Of a DNA stretch of 64,000 nt, positions 1 through 9,245 are shown piece after piece. The translations under genes and the position numbers were made by a program. The stretch is from MSPOR6 sp964652195 (GTDB lineage: Bacteria; Poribacteria; WGA-4E; WGA-3G): contig CAZZBB010000080.1 in assembly GCA_964652195.1 (NCBI GenBank), forward strand, positions 56,966 through 120,965, given 5' to 3'. Under the pieces are notes generated by a model, which searched no databases, was not told the DNA's origin, and saw only the letters and a list, made by a program, of their open reading frames with translations. The stretch's first letter is position 1, and each line of letters opens with the position of its first letter.

Positions 1-1544
1 GTTCCTTTAGGTCCACGGCAGCATAGAACAATAATATCACCAGGTTTGATTTCCTTTTCTCCTTGTCCCTTAAGGGTTTGAATTGCTTCAGATTCACTAA
101 CGAAAACACGTGCTGGACCTGTCATACGATACACACCATCTTCATCTACAACACTTGGATCAATAGCAGTACTTTTGATGACCGAACCTTCAGTTGCAAT
201 GTTTCCTCTTGGAAATGTGACAGTACTTGTCAATCCTGCTTTCTGTGCGTCATCTGGACTTAGTATTACATCATCAGGTGAAATGTTGTCGTGATCTTGT
301 AAGATCTCTCGTATCCTTTGTCTACGTTCTGACCCTTCCCACCAATCAAGGTTTTTACCGAGTGTCTCACCAGTGGCAGTTATGACATCTTCATTTAGTA
401 TTCCACCCAATTCACGTAGGTGTAACATAACCTCTGGAACACCACCTGCAAGAAATACTCGTATTGTAGGATGTCCTACCGGTCCGTTTGGTAATACATC
501 AACAAGACGCGGGACACTTTGGTTGATTTTTGTCCAATCGTCAACTGTAGGACGAGGAAGACCTGCAGCATGAGCAATTGCTGGTATATGTAATAATAGA
601 TTCGTCGAACCCCCAAACGCAGCATGAACTACCATAGCATTACGGATAGCATCAGAGGTGACTATATCGTTGATTGTTAGTCCTTTGGAAGCTAAATTCA
701 CCACAGCCCGAGCAGAACGTAATCCCATGTCTGACCATATATTTTGCCCTGACGGTGCTAATGCAGTATGTGTCAGACTCAAACCCAATGCCTCACCGAC
801 AACCTGGGAAGTTGCAGCAGTACCAAGGAATTGACATCCACCACCTGGTGTAGCACAAGCACGACAACCCATATCAGCTGCATCTTGTAGACTAATCTCG
901 CCATGAGCAAAACGAGCACCAATTGTTTGAATCTTACCCGCATCTTCACCAGTTGTTGGAGGGAGTGTTACCCCACCAGGAACAAGCACTGCAGGTAATT
1001 CACGCATAGAGGCAAGAGCCATCATCATCGCTGGTAGACCTTTATCACAGGTTGCAACACCGACCACTCCTTTTCTTGTAGGTAAAGAGCGAATCAACCG
1101 CCTGAATATCTGAGCAGCATCATTTCGATACGCCAGACTGTCCATCATTCCAACTGTACCTTGTGTTCTACCATCACATGGATCTGAGCAATATCCCGCA
1201 AATGGTATAGTAGCAAGTTCTTTAAGTTCATAGGCTACTGCCTGCATCAGAAGACCAACCTCCCAATGACCGGTATGATAACCAAGGGCAATCGGTGTAC
1301 CATCAGGAGCTCGAATCCCACCCTGAGTACTGAGTATTAGATATTCTTCACGTCGTAGTTCTGTCGGGGCCCATCCCATTGCAGTGTTATGGCTTAATCC
1401 AAAGATATCACCACTGGGTCGTTTAAGAAGCATTTCTGGTGTTAACGGTAGACTACCTTCAGGTCCAGCAGCATGTGTTTGTATATCATAAATATCATTA
1501 TCACCAGTTTCTAAGATATCTGTATAGTTAATTGATTTCGCCAT
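1..1544 (-). CDS. yjhG: YjhG/YagF-type sugar-acid dehydratase (D-xylonate dehydratase family), partial
   Basis: Dehydratase of the IlvD/Edd superfamily, expected to convert an aldonate such as D-xylonate to a 2-keto-3-deoxy acid in the cytoplasm. The reading frame is open from an ATG at 1544 to the window edge, giving 514 residues of a family near 650, so the C-terminus is missing. Early motifs HAAGPEG, LLKRPSGDIFG and SDPCDGRTQG, then VATCDKGLPA and GCRACATPGGGCQF, supply the cysteines expected for the Fe-S cluster. Later blocks AFGGSTNLLLHIPA and NLDWWEGSERRQR match the YjhG/YagF branch as I remember it, rather than biosynthetic IlvD. A GGAG about 11 nt upstream supports the start. The natural substrate cannot be fixed from sequence; no sugar transporter is next to it in the window. 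Confidence 0.88.
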   Translation of the reverse strand, partial: MAKSINYTDILETGDNDIYDIQTHAAGPEGSLPLTPEMLLKRPSGDIFGLSHNTAMGWAPTELRREEYLILSTQGGIRAPDGTPIALGYHTGHWEVGLLMQAVAYELKELATIPFAGYCSDPCDGRTQGTVGMMDSLAYRNDAAQIFRRLIRSLPTRKGVVGVATCDKGLPAMMMALASMRELPAVLVPGGVTLPPTTGEDAGKIQTIGARFAHGEISLQDAADMGCRACATPGGGCQFLGTAATSQVVGEALGLSLTHTALAPSGQNIWSDMGLRSARAVVNLASKGLTINDIVTSDAIRNAMVVHAAFGGSTNLLLHIPAIAHAAGLPRPTVDDWTKINQSVPRLVDVLPNGPVGHPTIRVFLAGGVPEVMLHLRELGGILNEDVITATGETLGKNLDWWEGSERRQRIREILQDHDNISPDDVILSPDDAQKAGLTSTVTFPRGNIATEGSVIKSTAIDPSVVDEDGVYRMTGPARVFVSESEAIQTLKGQGEKEIKPGDIIVLCCRGPKG

Positions 1545-1689
1545 TAAGTCGTATCTCCATTTTCTCATTTATACTATGCAATTTTAGATCTAACCAGTGT
1601 AATTATCAAGTAATGTTTGATCTTTTATTATAAAACAATTCTTGGTAGGTGTATATACTATGGAGGGTATGTGTGAAATGTATAAAACT

Positions 1690-2163
1690 TTATTCATTTT
1701 CTATAGAAAGTTGTTGAATCCAATCATCAGTAGTTCCATCTCCCAATACTATCCATGTTTTCCTATTCGATTTCTTCAACATAATATCAGTCTGTATGTG
1801 TTGCACATTTTTAACATGCAGAAAAGTAGCATATTTTGAATTGCACCATTTTTCCATGAAAGACCTACGATATGCTAACTCAATCCCTTCAAGACCAAAT
1901 ATATCTAAACTGACTTGATTACAAATTTCATCAAATACCATACTATCAAGTTGTGTTTCAGAATAATAAGTTTCTACTTCATCCACCTCAAACGCACCTT
2001 TGATAGGTCCTCCACTTTCTTTCATTATAACATGGTCCCCAACATCTATTGATTCATAGGGTGGAACTTTAACCTTACTGATACGTGTCTCAATTGTCTT
2101 GTGTCCATCTAATATTAGATCAAGCCACGGTTGTGTTGAGATTGCTAAGTGTGTTTTTGGCAT
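1690..2163 (-). CDS. ASCH (PUA-like) domain protein
   Basis: A 157-residue protein whose N-terminal half carries the ASCH signature: a short strand, then DGHKTIETRI, which fits the G-x-K-x-x-E-x-R core of the family, then VGDHVIMKESG. ASCH domains have a PUA-like fold and are thought to bind RNA or modified nucleosides; some are amidohydrolases of modified cytidines. The C-terminal half (FMEKW, HVKNVQHI) is not diagnostic. No signal peptide, so cytoplasmic. It follows the CotH/ankyrin gene on the same strand, but a strong hairpin lies between them, so it is probably transcribed separately. The precise role is unknown. Confidence 0.7.
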   Translation of the reverse strand: MPKTHLAISTQPWLDLILDGHKTIETRISKVKVPPYESIDVGDHVIMKESGGPIKGAFEVDEVETYYSETQLDSMVFDEICNQVSLDIFGLEGIELAYRRSFMEKWCNSKYATFLHVKNVQHIQTDIMLKKSNRKTWIVLGDGTTDDWIQQLSIENE

Positions 2164-2228
2164 TTCACTTCCTTAGAGAAACTTACCTGTATTTTATTGT
2201 TCATTAGATCGTTCAGATTACTAAACAA

Positions 2229-2269
2229 TAATACATAGTCGTGATTATTGCAATCACGACTATGTATTA
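2229..2269 (-). terminator. 18-bp perfect inverted repeat, probable terminator
   Basis: Arms 2229-2246 and 2252-2269 are perfectly complementary around a 5-base loop. It lies 86 bases after the stop of the CotH/ankyrin gene, in the right orientation to end that transcript. The base run after the stem on the minus strand is only moderately T-rich, so Rho-independent activity is inferred. Confidence 0.6.
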
Positions 2270-2354
2270 AAGAAATGATAACTTTAGGAAAATAATATCA
2301 ACTAACCAAATAGCAACCAATAATTGTTGTATTAAAACTTAAAAAATGTCTAAT

Positions 2355-5033
2355 CTATTTATTTTGGTTAGATAAGAGCTTAATTACTTCCTTTCTTCCT
2401 TCTTCGACCCTTTTCTGGTCTGCATTCATTTGTAACAACCCCAGAACAAACTCTGTCAATCCCCAATCTACATAAGCAGTATCAATTGGTAGAACACCAT
2501 CATGTTTTCGAATATTCCTTTCTGCACCTTTATTAAGAAGTAGTTTTGTTGTTTCAACATGACCCAGAAAGACAGATCCGTGTAATGGAGTTCCACCATC
2601 ACGATTTTGACCATTAACATCTGCTCCATTATCAATTAGTAATTCTGCAGCGGCTGTTTTCCCGTTTAGTGCAGCAAAACTCAATGGAGTCATACCAAAT
2701 TGCTGATCCATTGCATTAACATTTACTTTTTTCTCAATGGCTATTTTAAGGGCTTCAAGGTCACCTGTTGCTGAAGCTTTCCATATATTTGAGGACGATT
2801 GAGGTGAGTCTTTTACATGTACTGATAGGATCTTTATAACCTCTTCTCTATTCTCTTTGAGTTCAGTCTCATCTATCTCTACCGGTATAGACCTGAGTAT
2901 TCCTTGTGTTATTACCCATTCCGTCTTAGCTGAATCAATTGCTGTTCCATTATACAAATTTCGAAGACCTGCATCAATCCCACGTTTTAATAGCAGTTTT
3001 ACAACATCAACACGTCCTAAAAAAGCTGCAAAATGTAATGCAGTACCATTATCTTTAGTCCGTGCATTAATATCAGCACCTTTATCTAATAAAAATTCAA
3101 CAACCTTGGTATGTCCCATTAATGCAGCGACACTTAATAGAGGATCTCCAGACTCTTTGTTTCTGTAATTTACATCAGTTCCCTCTTCAATTGCCTTCTG
3201 GACGAGTTCAAGTTTACCATTGAATGCTGCATCCCAAATATCAACCTTTACTTCTAATTTTTTTATATCAAATTCAGCATTTAGCATTTTAGCAATTTTC
3301 GATCTACCCGCACCAAGTTTCTTTGGATCTACTTTAAGTTGAAACATACCCGTGATGAATTCTACCATTCTCCAAGGAGCATATAAACCACTAACGGGAG
3401 AATCTCCCTCGTGGTTTTCTCTATTTACATCAGCTCCTTTATCTATGAGGAGTCTTGCCATTTCTGAACGTCCTAAAAAGACTGCAATATGAAGTGGAGT
3501 ACCACCATCCTCTTGTCCGGTATTTACATCCGCCCCATGCTCAAGGAGAAATTCAGCGGCTTTTAATTGACCAAATAATGTTGCCCAAGATAAAGGTGAT
3601 AAATCCGCTTCATCAGAAAGCTCATTGATATCCGCACCTTCATCAAGGTATCTTCTGATACCTTCAAGATCACCAGTACGGGCTGCCCCCCATAGATCTT
3701 TTTGTGGTAATTTAACCAATTCCCGTTTCCCCCAATCCTCATCTTCTGGTATAACAAACGGAGGGTTAGGTCTTCTATTCCATTCAGGCATTCCACCACT
3801 AATCTCGCTCAAAATTGCACTCTTACGGGTTCTGATAAAATGTCGCGCTTCTTCTAATTTCTGATCGAATGTTACATTTCTTCGTTCCCACCACTGTTCT
3901 TTATCTCCGAATTTAAGCTGCTGAGGTATCATATGCGGTTTTACCAATGTTGCAATTCTATCGACTTCAGCAAGCAATTGATCCTCATTCCAATGTTCAT
4001 CAAGGATATTCCTAATAGTCTCGGCATATCTTTCTTTACCTTCATCAAGTTGGTATAGTTTATACGCGATGAGTCCTTGAGTCTTGACCGAGAGAGGCAT
4101 TCTCACATTTCTACCACGTTTTTGCATATCAAAGTTGGAGAATAAGGAATCAGCCCCCCAAGGGAGGAAATGAAACTTATCCGTGTCAGGATTCAAATAC
4201 ACAAAAAAGTTGTTGTTGTTACCTGAATAACCATCCCAGAAACCTAATAAACCCTCAATTGCCCAAAAACGATAAAAACTATCCAGATCCACTAATTCAC
4301 CAATTTCTTGTTCAGTTACATTATCCTTAGTAAGAACATCTATCAATGCTCTAATATGTTTCCTTCCCCTTTTCTCTTTACCCCGTTTATGTTCAAAACT
4401 CATATCCCATTCTTCATGAAAATCGACGACTGTACCTTCAAAGAGTGTACCTTTGTCATTCCCAAACGCTCGTTTAAGTAATGGATTTCTGAATGATTCA
4501 ACATGAGAGTATACACCCAGATTATTGCCATTGACAGTGACTTGAGCATACGCACAAAGAGGCGCTGGAGAACCAACTGCATTAAACAGCGCGTACCCCA
4601 TAAATTGACTAATCTGCATCATATCCTGTTGATTGTTATTGAATGTCAGATTCGTCAAACCATCAATTTCACCCTTTTTGTCAAATTCATTTAGTTTTAT
4701 TTTTAAAGATGGACGGTTATGGCTCTGAGATCCGATAAATCCCTTCTTACGGATACCCACCTTAGGGAATTCTACCCCATCTATACTTACACTTGCTTCA
4801 ACATAGGTATATGGATGTTCCGGTGGTGCAAATTGACGTGATGGTTTTAACACATCTTGGAATCCCCTTGACTGATATCGAAGTGTATTCCAATTCTCTT
4901 CTGATATAGTAATTTGAATCTCCAGAACACGATCAGTTGGGAATATATCATCATAGGTTAATTCTTTTGCATCAATATTGAATGCCTTAATTGCGAAAAT
5001 AAAAATTGCTATGTATAAGAAACCTTTTATCAT
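2355..5033 (-). CDS. Secreted CotH-like kinase domain fused to three ankyrin supermodules
   Basis: 892 residues. Residues 1-22 form a signal peptide (FLYIAIFIFAIKAFNIDA), so the protein is exported. Residues 30-410 match CotH-family proteins: VGIRKKGFIGS, FNNNQQDMMQ, GVYSHVESF, WDGYSGNNNNFFVYLNPDT and FHFLPWGADSLFS. Family members include spore-coat protein kinases. In many homologues the last motif reads PW-D-x-D; here it is PWGAD, so one acidic residue is replaced. Residues 447-892 hold ankyrin repeats arranged as three copies of a unit of about 150 residues (tryptophans at 448, 600 and 751), each unit being ankyrin repeats plus a W-x(4)-F/I-x-x-G helical spacer. AGGAG 8 nt upstream of the ATG supports the start. 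It has its own terminator-like hairpin downstream. A secreted ankyrin protein could face a host or neighbour cell, which is inference. Confidence 0.8.
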   Translation of the reverse strand: MIKGFLYIAIFIFAIKAFNIDAKELTYDDIFPTDRVLEIQITISEENWNTLRYQSRGFQDVLKPSRQFAPPEHPYTYVEASVSIDGVEFPKVGIRKKGFIGSQSHNRPSLKIKLNEFDKKGEIDGLTNLTFNNNQQDMMQISQFMGYALFNAVGSPAPLCAYAQVTVNGNNLGVYSHVESFRNPLLKRAFGNDKGTLFEGTVVDFHEEWDMSFEHKRGKEKRGRKHIRALIDVLTKDNVTEQEIGELVDLDSFYRFWAIEGLLGFWDGYSGNNNNFFVYLNPDTDKFHFLPWGADSLFSNFDMQKRGRNVRMPLSVKTQGLIAYKLYQLDEGKERYAETIRNILDEHWNEDQLLAEVDRIATLVKPHMIPQQLKFGDKEQWWERRNVTFDQKLEEARHFIRTRKSAILSEISGGMPEWNRRPNPPFVIPEDEDWGKRELVKLPQKDLWGAARTGDLEGIRRYLDEGADINELSDEADLSPLSWATLFGQLKAAEFLLEHGADVNTGQEDGGTPLHIAVFLGRSEMARLLIDKGADVNRENHEGDSPVSGLYAPWRMVEFITGMFQLKVDPKKLGAGRSKIAKMLNAEFDIKKLEVKVDIWDAAFNGKLELVQKAIEEGTDVNYRNKESGDPLLSVAALMGHTKVVEFLLDKGADINARTKDNGTALHFAAFLGRVDVVKLLLKRGIDAGLRNLYNGTAIDSAKTEWVITQGILRSIPVEIDETELKENREEVIKILSVHVKDSPQSSSNIWKASATGDLEALKIAIEKKVNVNAMDQQFGMTPLSFAALNGKTAAAELLIDNGADVNGQNRDGGTPLHGSVFLGHVETTKLLLNKGAERNIRKHDGVLPIDTAYVDWGLTEFVLGLLQMNADQKRVEEGRKEVIKLLSNQNK

Positions 5034-5202
5034 ATTATTCTCCTAAAATCAGTATCAAATCTATTATATTATATCACATTCTGTTGTAAATTTCTTTATA
5101 TTATGCAATTTTAGTATCTCAACAAGAATACTATATATCTTGGCATAAAACATTATTTTGATAGCATTTTTCTTATATTGAGTTCAGCACTGAAAATTGT
5201 CC

Positions 5203-5246
5203 AAACTACAGTAAGAATATAGAGACCCGTATTCTTACTGTAGTTT
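5203..5246 (-). terminator. 17-bp perfect inverted repeat, probable terminator
   Basis: Arms 5203-5219 and 5230-5246 pair perfectly around a 10-base loop, 45 bases after the DUF1080 gene stop. On the minus strand the stem is followed by GGACAATTTT. It most likely closes the ADH-phosphonoacetate hydrolase-DUF1080 transcript. Confidence 0.65.
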
Positions 5247-5290
5247 AGGTACAATACGATATGGATCTCTATATAGATTTTCTTTTGATG

Positions 5291-5887
5291 CTATAGGGAT
5301 TTAACCTTTATATTCCTACACCACAATCTACCACCATGATCTTGGATTCCGATATGTCCTTTCCTTGGAAAATCCTTTAAAGCAATACCGAATTTGTTCC
5401 TACTTCCATCAGGATTTTCGTGAGGTGTATCCCATAAATCTAAATCAGCATCAACAATCTCTTCACCATTCATCTCAACTTTAACTTGGCTACCATCACA
5501 TGTAATCCGCATCTGATTCCATTCACCGGCAGGATTACAAACATTACGTGTGGGTTCCAATGCATCATAAAGAGCACCACAACAATGTTTGGTTGCTGGA
5601 TCTTTACCGTGTGTATCTAAAATCTGTATTTCTAAGCCAGTCTGAACAGGATCATTCAGATTAGCCCATCGAATAAAAACTCCACTATTTACATTTGGTT
5701 CTGATTTATACTCAAGATCCAAAATGAAGTTATCAAATTGTTCTTCAGTATAGAGGTATTGTCCACCCTTAACAGTACAAAGAATCGAACCATCGTCTAC
5801 AACCCAACCTTCATCATTGCCAGTTGCACCCCATCCATTTAATGTTTCACCGTCAAATAGAGATTTCCAACCATTTTCATTTGCCAT
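5291..5887 (-). CDS. DUF1080 (3-keto-disaccharide hydrolase) family protein
   Basis: A 198-residue concanavalin-like jelly-roll protein. Motifs WKSLFDGETLNGW, the SGVFIRW strand, GLEIQILDTHG, GEWNQMRITCDG and the terminal GHIGIQDHGGRLWCRNIKV are the standard DUF1080 signature. Some members hydrolyse 3-keto-glycosides; most are untested. No signal peptide, so this copy is likely cytoplasmic, unlike the two secreted related proteins at 40-42 kb. A GTG at 5902 would add five residues, but it overlaps the GAGG that is correctly placed for the ATG at 5887, so the ATG is preferred. It is the last gene of a three-gene same-strand cluster; its link to phosphonate use is unexplained. Confidence 0.85.
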   Translation of the reverse strand: MANENGWKSLFDGETLNGWGATGNDEGWVVDDGSILCTVKGGQYLYTEEQFDNFILDLEYKSEPNVNSGVFIRWANLNDPVQTGLEIQILDTHGKDPATKHCCGALYDALEPTRNVCNPAGEWNQMRITCDGSQVKVEMNGEEIVDADLDLWDTPHENPDGSRNKFGIALKDFPRKGHIGIQDHGGRLWCRNIKVKSL

Positions 5888-5935
5888 TAAATATTTCCTC
5901 ACTATTGGTAATTTATGATAATCATAAGAATAGTT

Positions 5936-7045
5936 CTATTTTAGACTTTGTAAGAAAAGTCTACCTAAATCAAGGTTAAATTCGAACTCCGATTTTGACC
6001 ATGGACTATTATAGCCAATAATCGGAACATAACTTTCATGTCTTGAACCGTGGGAACGAATAGATACGGATTCTTCAGCAACTTGCAATTCCCCAAATAC
6101 CGTATGTTGGTCAGCCAATAAGAATATATCCCCTATCCTCTCCAAGTGTAGTTGAAATTTCTGTGCAGCCTCTTGAGCTGAATACACTTCTTCAATTCCA
6201 TCTGTAGAAATGAGACTCTGAATCGCTTCATCTAAATCATTCGGATCATTTAAGAATACATACGCTGCACCTCCTAAATTACCATGATGTGCAACATATC
6301 TATCTTTTATAATTGGAATAGAATCTGCTTGTATAGCATCATTTTGAAGAATCCGTGCGGGGTCAAGTGCAGTCGTCTTATCCATCATTCCATGATCCGC
6401 AGTGATATATATTTCTCTATCTGGTTCTTGGTCAACAATATCCCCAATTATATTATCAAGTTCAGACAAATGTCTCTGAGAAATCTCATGCTCTGGTGGA
6501 TATTTATGTTGTACCCAATCTGTTGTAGAGCAATAAATCAACTGCGGATCATACTTCCGAATAGAATATAAGACAGATCGTAACAACCACCAGTTTATTT
6601 CATTAGAGTAAATCGGTTCAGTCGGACCAACAGAATCAATGAATTCTTCAGGTGGATCTTCTGCAGCAACCTGAATATCTGCACCATTCTCTAAAATCCG
6701 TAGCAACTTCTTTTTTGTCACAAACAGTGCTGTAGTGTCAGCAAATTTTGTAGTTTTTGCTACTTCAAATAGAGTAGGTGAGAGTAAGAAACGGTTATCC
6801 TCTATGAATTCTCCCTTACGTGTTCTCCTATCCACATAGTAGTTCGTCGTAATACCATGTATATCAGGAAATGCACCAGTAGCAATACTGACATTATTGA
6901 CATTCGTAACCGACGGAATTACAGAATGACCATGTTGAAGAAAACCTGATTCAGCTAACTTAGATATATTTGGGATTTCACTTGCTGATAAGTAATCATA
7001 ACTTCCAGCATCAATACAAATTATAAGTACTTTACGTCTACTCAC
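5936..7045 (-). CDS. phnA: Phosphonoacetate hydrolase
   Basis: Alkaline-phosphatase-superfamily enzyme of 369 residues, expected to cleave the C-P bond of phosphonoacetate to acetate and phosphate with two zinc ions. Visible family blocks: metal-binding Asp12 in ICIDAGS, the nucleophile motif PSVTNVNNVSIATG (Thr47), FPDIHGITTNYYVD, CSTTDWVQHKYPPEH, ITADHGMMDKT, YVAHHGNLGG and IRSHGSRHE. These align block by block with the Pseudomonas PhnA sequence as I recall it, including the family-specific HGI-x-x-N-(F/Y) segment that general phosphodiesterases lack. Length is near the usual 400. It lies 55 bases after an alcohol dehydrogenase of the phosphonate-associated type, which strengthens the call. 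Cytoplasmic. A related phosphonatase-like activity on another phosphonate remains possible. Confidence 0.8.
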   Translation of the reverse strand: MSRRKVLIICIDAGSYDYLSASEIPNISKLAESGFLQHGHSVIPSVTNVNNVSIATGAFPDIHGITTNYYVDRRTRKGEFIEDNRFLLSPTLFEVAKTTKFADTTALFVTKKKLLRILENGADIQVAAEDPPEEFIDSVGPTEPIYSNEINWWLLRSVLYSIRKYDPQLIYCSTTDWVQHKYPPEHEISQRHLSELDNIIGDIVDQEPDREIYITADHGMMDKTTALDPARILQNDAIQADSIPIIKDRYVAHHGNLGGAAYVFLNDPNDLDEAIQSLISTDGIEEVYSAQEAAQKFQLHLERIGDIFLLADQHTVFGELQVAEESVSIRSHGSRHESYVPIIGYNSPWSKSEFEFNLDLGRLFLQSLK

Positions 7046-7100
7046 AACATTTTAACTTTCAATCGAAAGAAAATCTTACAGACTATACCCTTCTTCTTCG

Positions 7101-8189
7101 TCATGGAGCAATAGCAATCCTAACAATCTCCTGTTTAAAAGCATGCGCGAATGCAGCATTAATTTCAGACAATGGGTATATTTGTCCTATTAGATCAGCA
7201 AATGGATAATGTGATCTCTGTTCTTCTATAAAACTAACAATCTTATCCATTATATTCGGATGATAGTTGTGTACTCCTTTAAGTGTAATGCATTTTGTGA
7301 CTAATTGATGCACATTAAATGGGATTCCATCAAGTGGGTATACATAACCAAGAGTCAAACATTTTCCCCCAATAGCTAACCAGTCAATCATATCAGGTAA
7401 TGCTGGTGGAGCCCCACTCACTTCAACAACAAGATCAACCCCTCGTCCATCTGTTAAATCATCTAATTGTTCCGATATCTCGTCTTTTGAAGTGGTTTCT
7501 ACGTTAAAGGTATGTGTAGCACCATAACGTAATACAGTTTTCAAACGAACATCCTGTTTATCCACTACCCCAACAATACTATACCCTTTAGAACGCAGAT
7601 AGCAGGCTGCATATATTCCTAACATACCTGCCCCATGCACAACAGCGGATTCTCCCGGTTCAGTTCCAATTGATTCAATGCCGTTTACAACTGTTCCCAA
7701 AGCACAATTAATTGGGACTACCTCTTCATCTGTAAGTGAACCAGGAATTTTATGTATTGAAGTTCCTTTCTTCAACTGAATATGGGTAGAGAATCCACCA
7801 GACAGTGCATTTTCGCCTTCACTTTCTGCATGTCCATATTTAAACATGGATTCGCACTTTTGTGGAAGGTTAATATTGGAGCAGTAATGACATTCACCAC
7901 ATGCAGTAGTAAGACTCCATGTAATCCTATCTCCTACTTCTAAAGGTTCCCCTTTATCACATTTCAAAGTTGTCGGAGCATCAACAACTCCGACAGCCTC
8001 GTGTCCTAAAACACAAGGAACAACCATATCACGTCTACCAGATACAGTGTGCAGGTCTGAACCACAAATTGTAGCGAGTGAAACTTTAACTAATACTGTA
8101 TCAGGAATCGTTTGAATGGGAACAGAAATAATCTCAAATGGTTTACCAACTCCGTGAAATATTGCTGACTGAGCTAAATCTTGGGTCAT
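7101..8189 (-). CDS. Zinc alcohol dehydrogenase, phosphonate-catabolism-associated type
   Basis: A 362-residue medium-chain dehydrogenase. The catalytic zinc site is seen in TICGSDLHTVSGRR and GHEAVGVV, the structural-zinc cysteines in ACGECHYCSNINLPQKCE, and the Rossmann fold in VVHGAGMLGIYAACY. The blocks HTVSGRR, LPQKCE, FKYGHA and ALSGGFSTH are those of the TIGR03366 subfamily, named for its association with phosphonate catabolism genes. Here it is directly upstream of a phosphonoacetate hydrolase on the same strand, so the association holds in this genome. The substrate is not known; oxidation of a hydroxyalkylphosphonate on the way to phosphonoacetate is a reasonable inference. Apparent first gene of the operon, divergent from argB. 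Confidence 0.85.
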   Translation of the reverse strand: MTQDLAQSAIFHGVGKPFEIISVPIQTIPDTVLVKVSLATICGSDLHTVSGRRDMVVPCVLGHEAVGVVDAPTTLKCDKGEPLEVGDRITWSLTTACGECHYCSNINLPQKCESMFKYGHAESEGENALSGGFSTHIQLKKGTSIHKIPGSLTDEEVVPINCALGTVVNGIESIGTEPGESAVVHGAGMLGIYAACYLRSKGYSIVGVVDKQDVRLKTVLRYGATHTFNVETTSKDEISEQLDDLTDGRGVDLVVEVSGAPPALPDMIDWLAIGGKCLTLGYVYPLDGIPFNVHQLVTKCITLKGVHNYHPNIMDKIVSFIEEQRSHYPFADLIGQIYPLSEINAAFAHAFKQEIVRIAIAP

Positions 8190-8282
8190 AATATCTATTG
8201 TACATAATCCTTTTAAAAAAATAATTATCCTGTTTTTGAATATTCAGTTCTTAAACCCACTGTTATTATTGCTAAAATATAC

Positions 8283-8311
8283 TTGCCACGTCAACTATTA
8301 TTTCGTATAAT
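8283..8311 (+). promoter_or_regulatory. Sigma-70-type promoter of argB
   Basis: TTGCCA at 8283-8288 and a consensus TATAAT at 8306-8311 are separated by exactly 17 bases, about 40 bases before the argB start. No other gene lies between. Activity is inferred from the match only. Confidence 0.65.
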
Positions 8312-8352
8312 TTCACATCTTAACCGAAACCAAGAGGAATTATCTATAATTC

Positions 8353-9231
8353 ATGAACCAAATTGCAGAAGTATTAATTGAAGCCTTACCCTACATACGT
8401 CGTTTCTCAAATCGGAGAATTATTATAAAATATGGTGGGGCTGCAATGGACAATGAATCACTCATTGATTCCGTCATTCAAGACATCGTATTAATGAAAT
8501 TTGTTGGGATGCGACCTATTGTAGTCCATGGGGGTGGACCAAAAATTAGTGCATGGATGGATAGAATAGGAAAAGAAGCAGAATTTATACAAGGATTACG
8601 GGTCACTGATGCTGAAACTGTAGAAATAGCTGAAATGGTTCTTGCAGGAACAATTAATAAGGGGATCGTCTCAAGGATAAATCAACAAGGCGGGCAAGCC
8701 ATAGGACTTTGTGGGAAGGATGCGAATTTAATTGTCGCTGAAAAATATACACCCCATGTAACTGATAAAAATGGTAAAGAAACAGCCATAGACCTCGGTT
8801 TTGTTGGAAATGTCATAGGCGTAAATGCACAACCCATAATCACACTTGATGAAGCAGGTTATATACCTGTCATAGCACCTAATGGTATCGGTGTGGATGG
8901 ACAAACATACAATATAAATGCGGATACAATGGCAGGAGAAATTGCATCCGCACTACAGGCAGAAAAACTAATTCTACTTACCGATACACGCGGAATATGT
9001 AGTGATATGGAAGATGATTCAACCTTGATTCCAACGATCAAAATGAAGGAAATCAACAAACTTATTGATGATCAAGTAATTACGGGTGGAATGATACCTA
9101 AAATTGAAGCGTGTGCTACCGCACTAATTGGAGGAGTTTCAAAAGCACATATAATTGATGGAAGAATTGAACACTCTCTATTGCTTGAAGTATTAACAGA
9201 AGGTGGTATAGGAACAGAAATCATTCGGTAA
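8353..9231 (+). CDS. argB: Acetylglutamate kinase
   Basis: 292 residues, the usual size. It phosphorylates N-acetylglutamate with ATP, the second step of arginine synthesis. Diagnostic blocks: IIKYGGAAM, IVVHGGGPKIS, VTDAETVEIAEMVL, GLCGKDANLI, NADTMAGEIA and the nucleotide-binding LLTDTRGI followed by GGMIPKIEAC. The regulatory N-terminal helix seen in arginine-inhibited enzymes is present only in short form, so feedback control is uncertain. An AGAGGA lies 14 nt upstream, a little far. It is preceded by a clean promoter and its stop overlaps the region of the next gene's start, so translation of the two is probably coupled. No other arg genes are in the window. Confidence 0.95.
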   Translation: MNQIAEVLIEALPYIRRFSNRRIIIKYGGAAMDNESLIDSVIQDIVLMKFVGMRPIVVHGGGPKISAWMDRIGKEAEFIQGLRVTDAETVEIAEMVLAGTINKGIVSRINQQGGQAIGLCGKDANLIVAEKYTPHVTDKNGKETAIDLGFVGNVIGVNAQPIITLDEAGYIPVIAPNGIGVDGQTYNINADTMAGEIASALQAEKLILLTDTRGICSDMEDDSTLIPTIKMKEINKLIDDQVITGGMIPKIEACATALIGGVSKAHIIDGRIEHSLLLEVLTEGGIGTEIIR

Positions 9232-9245
9232 TGAAAGGTGGACAT

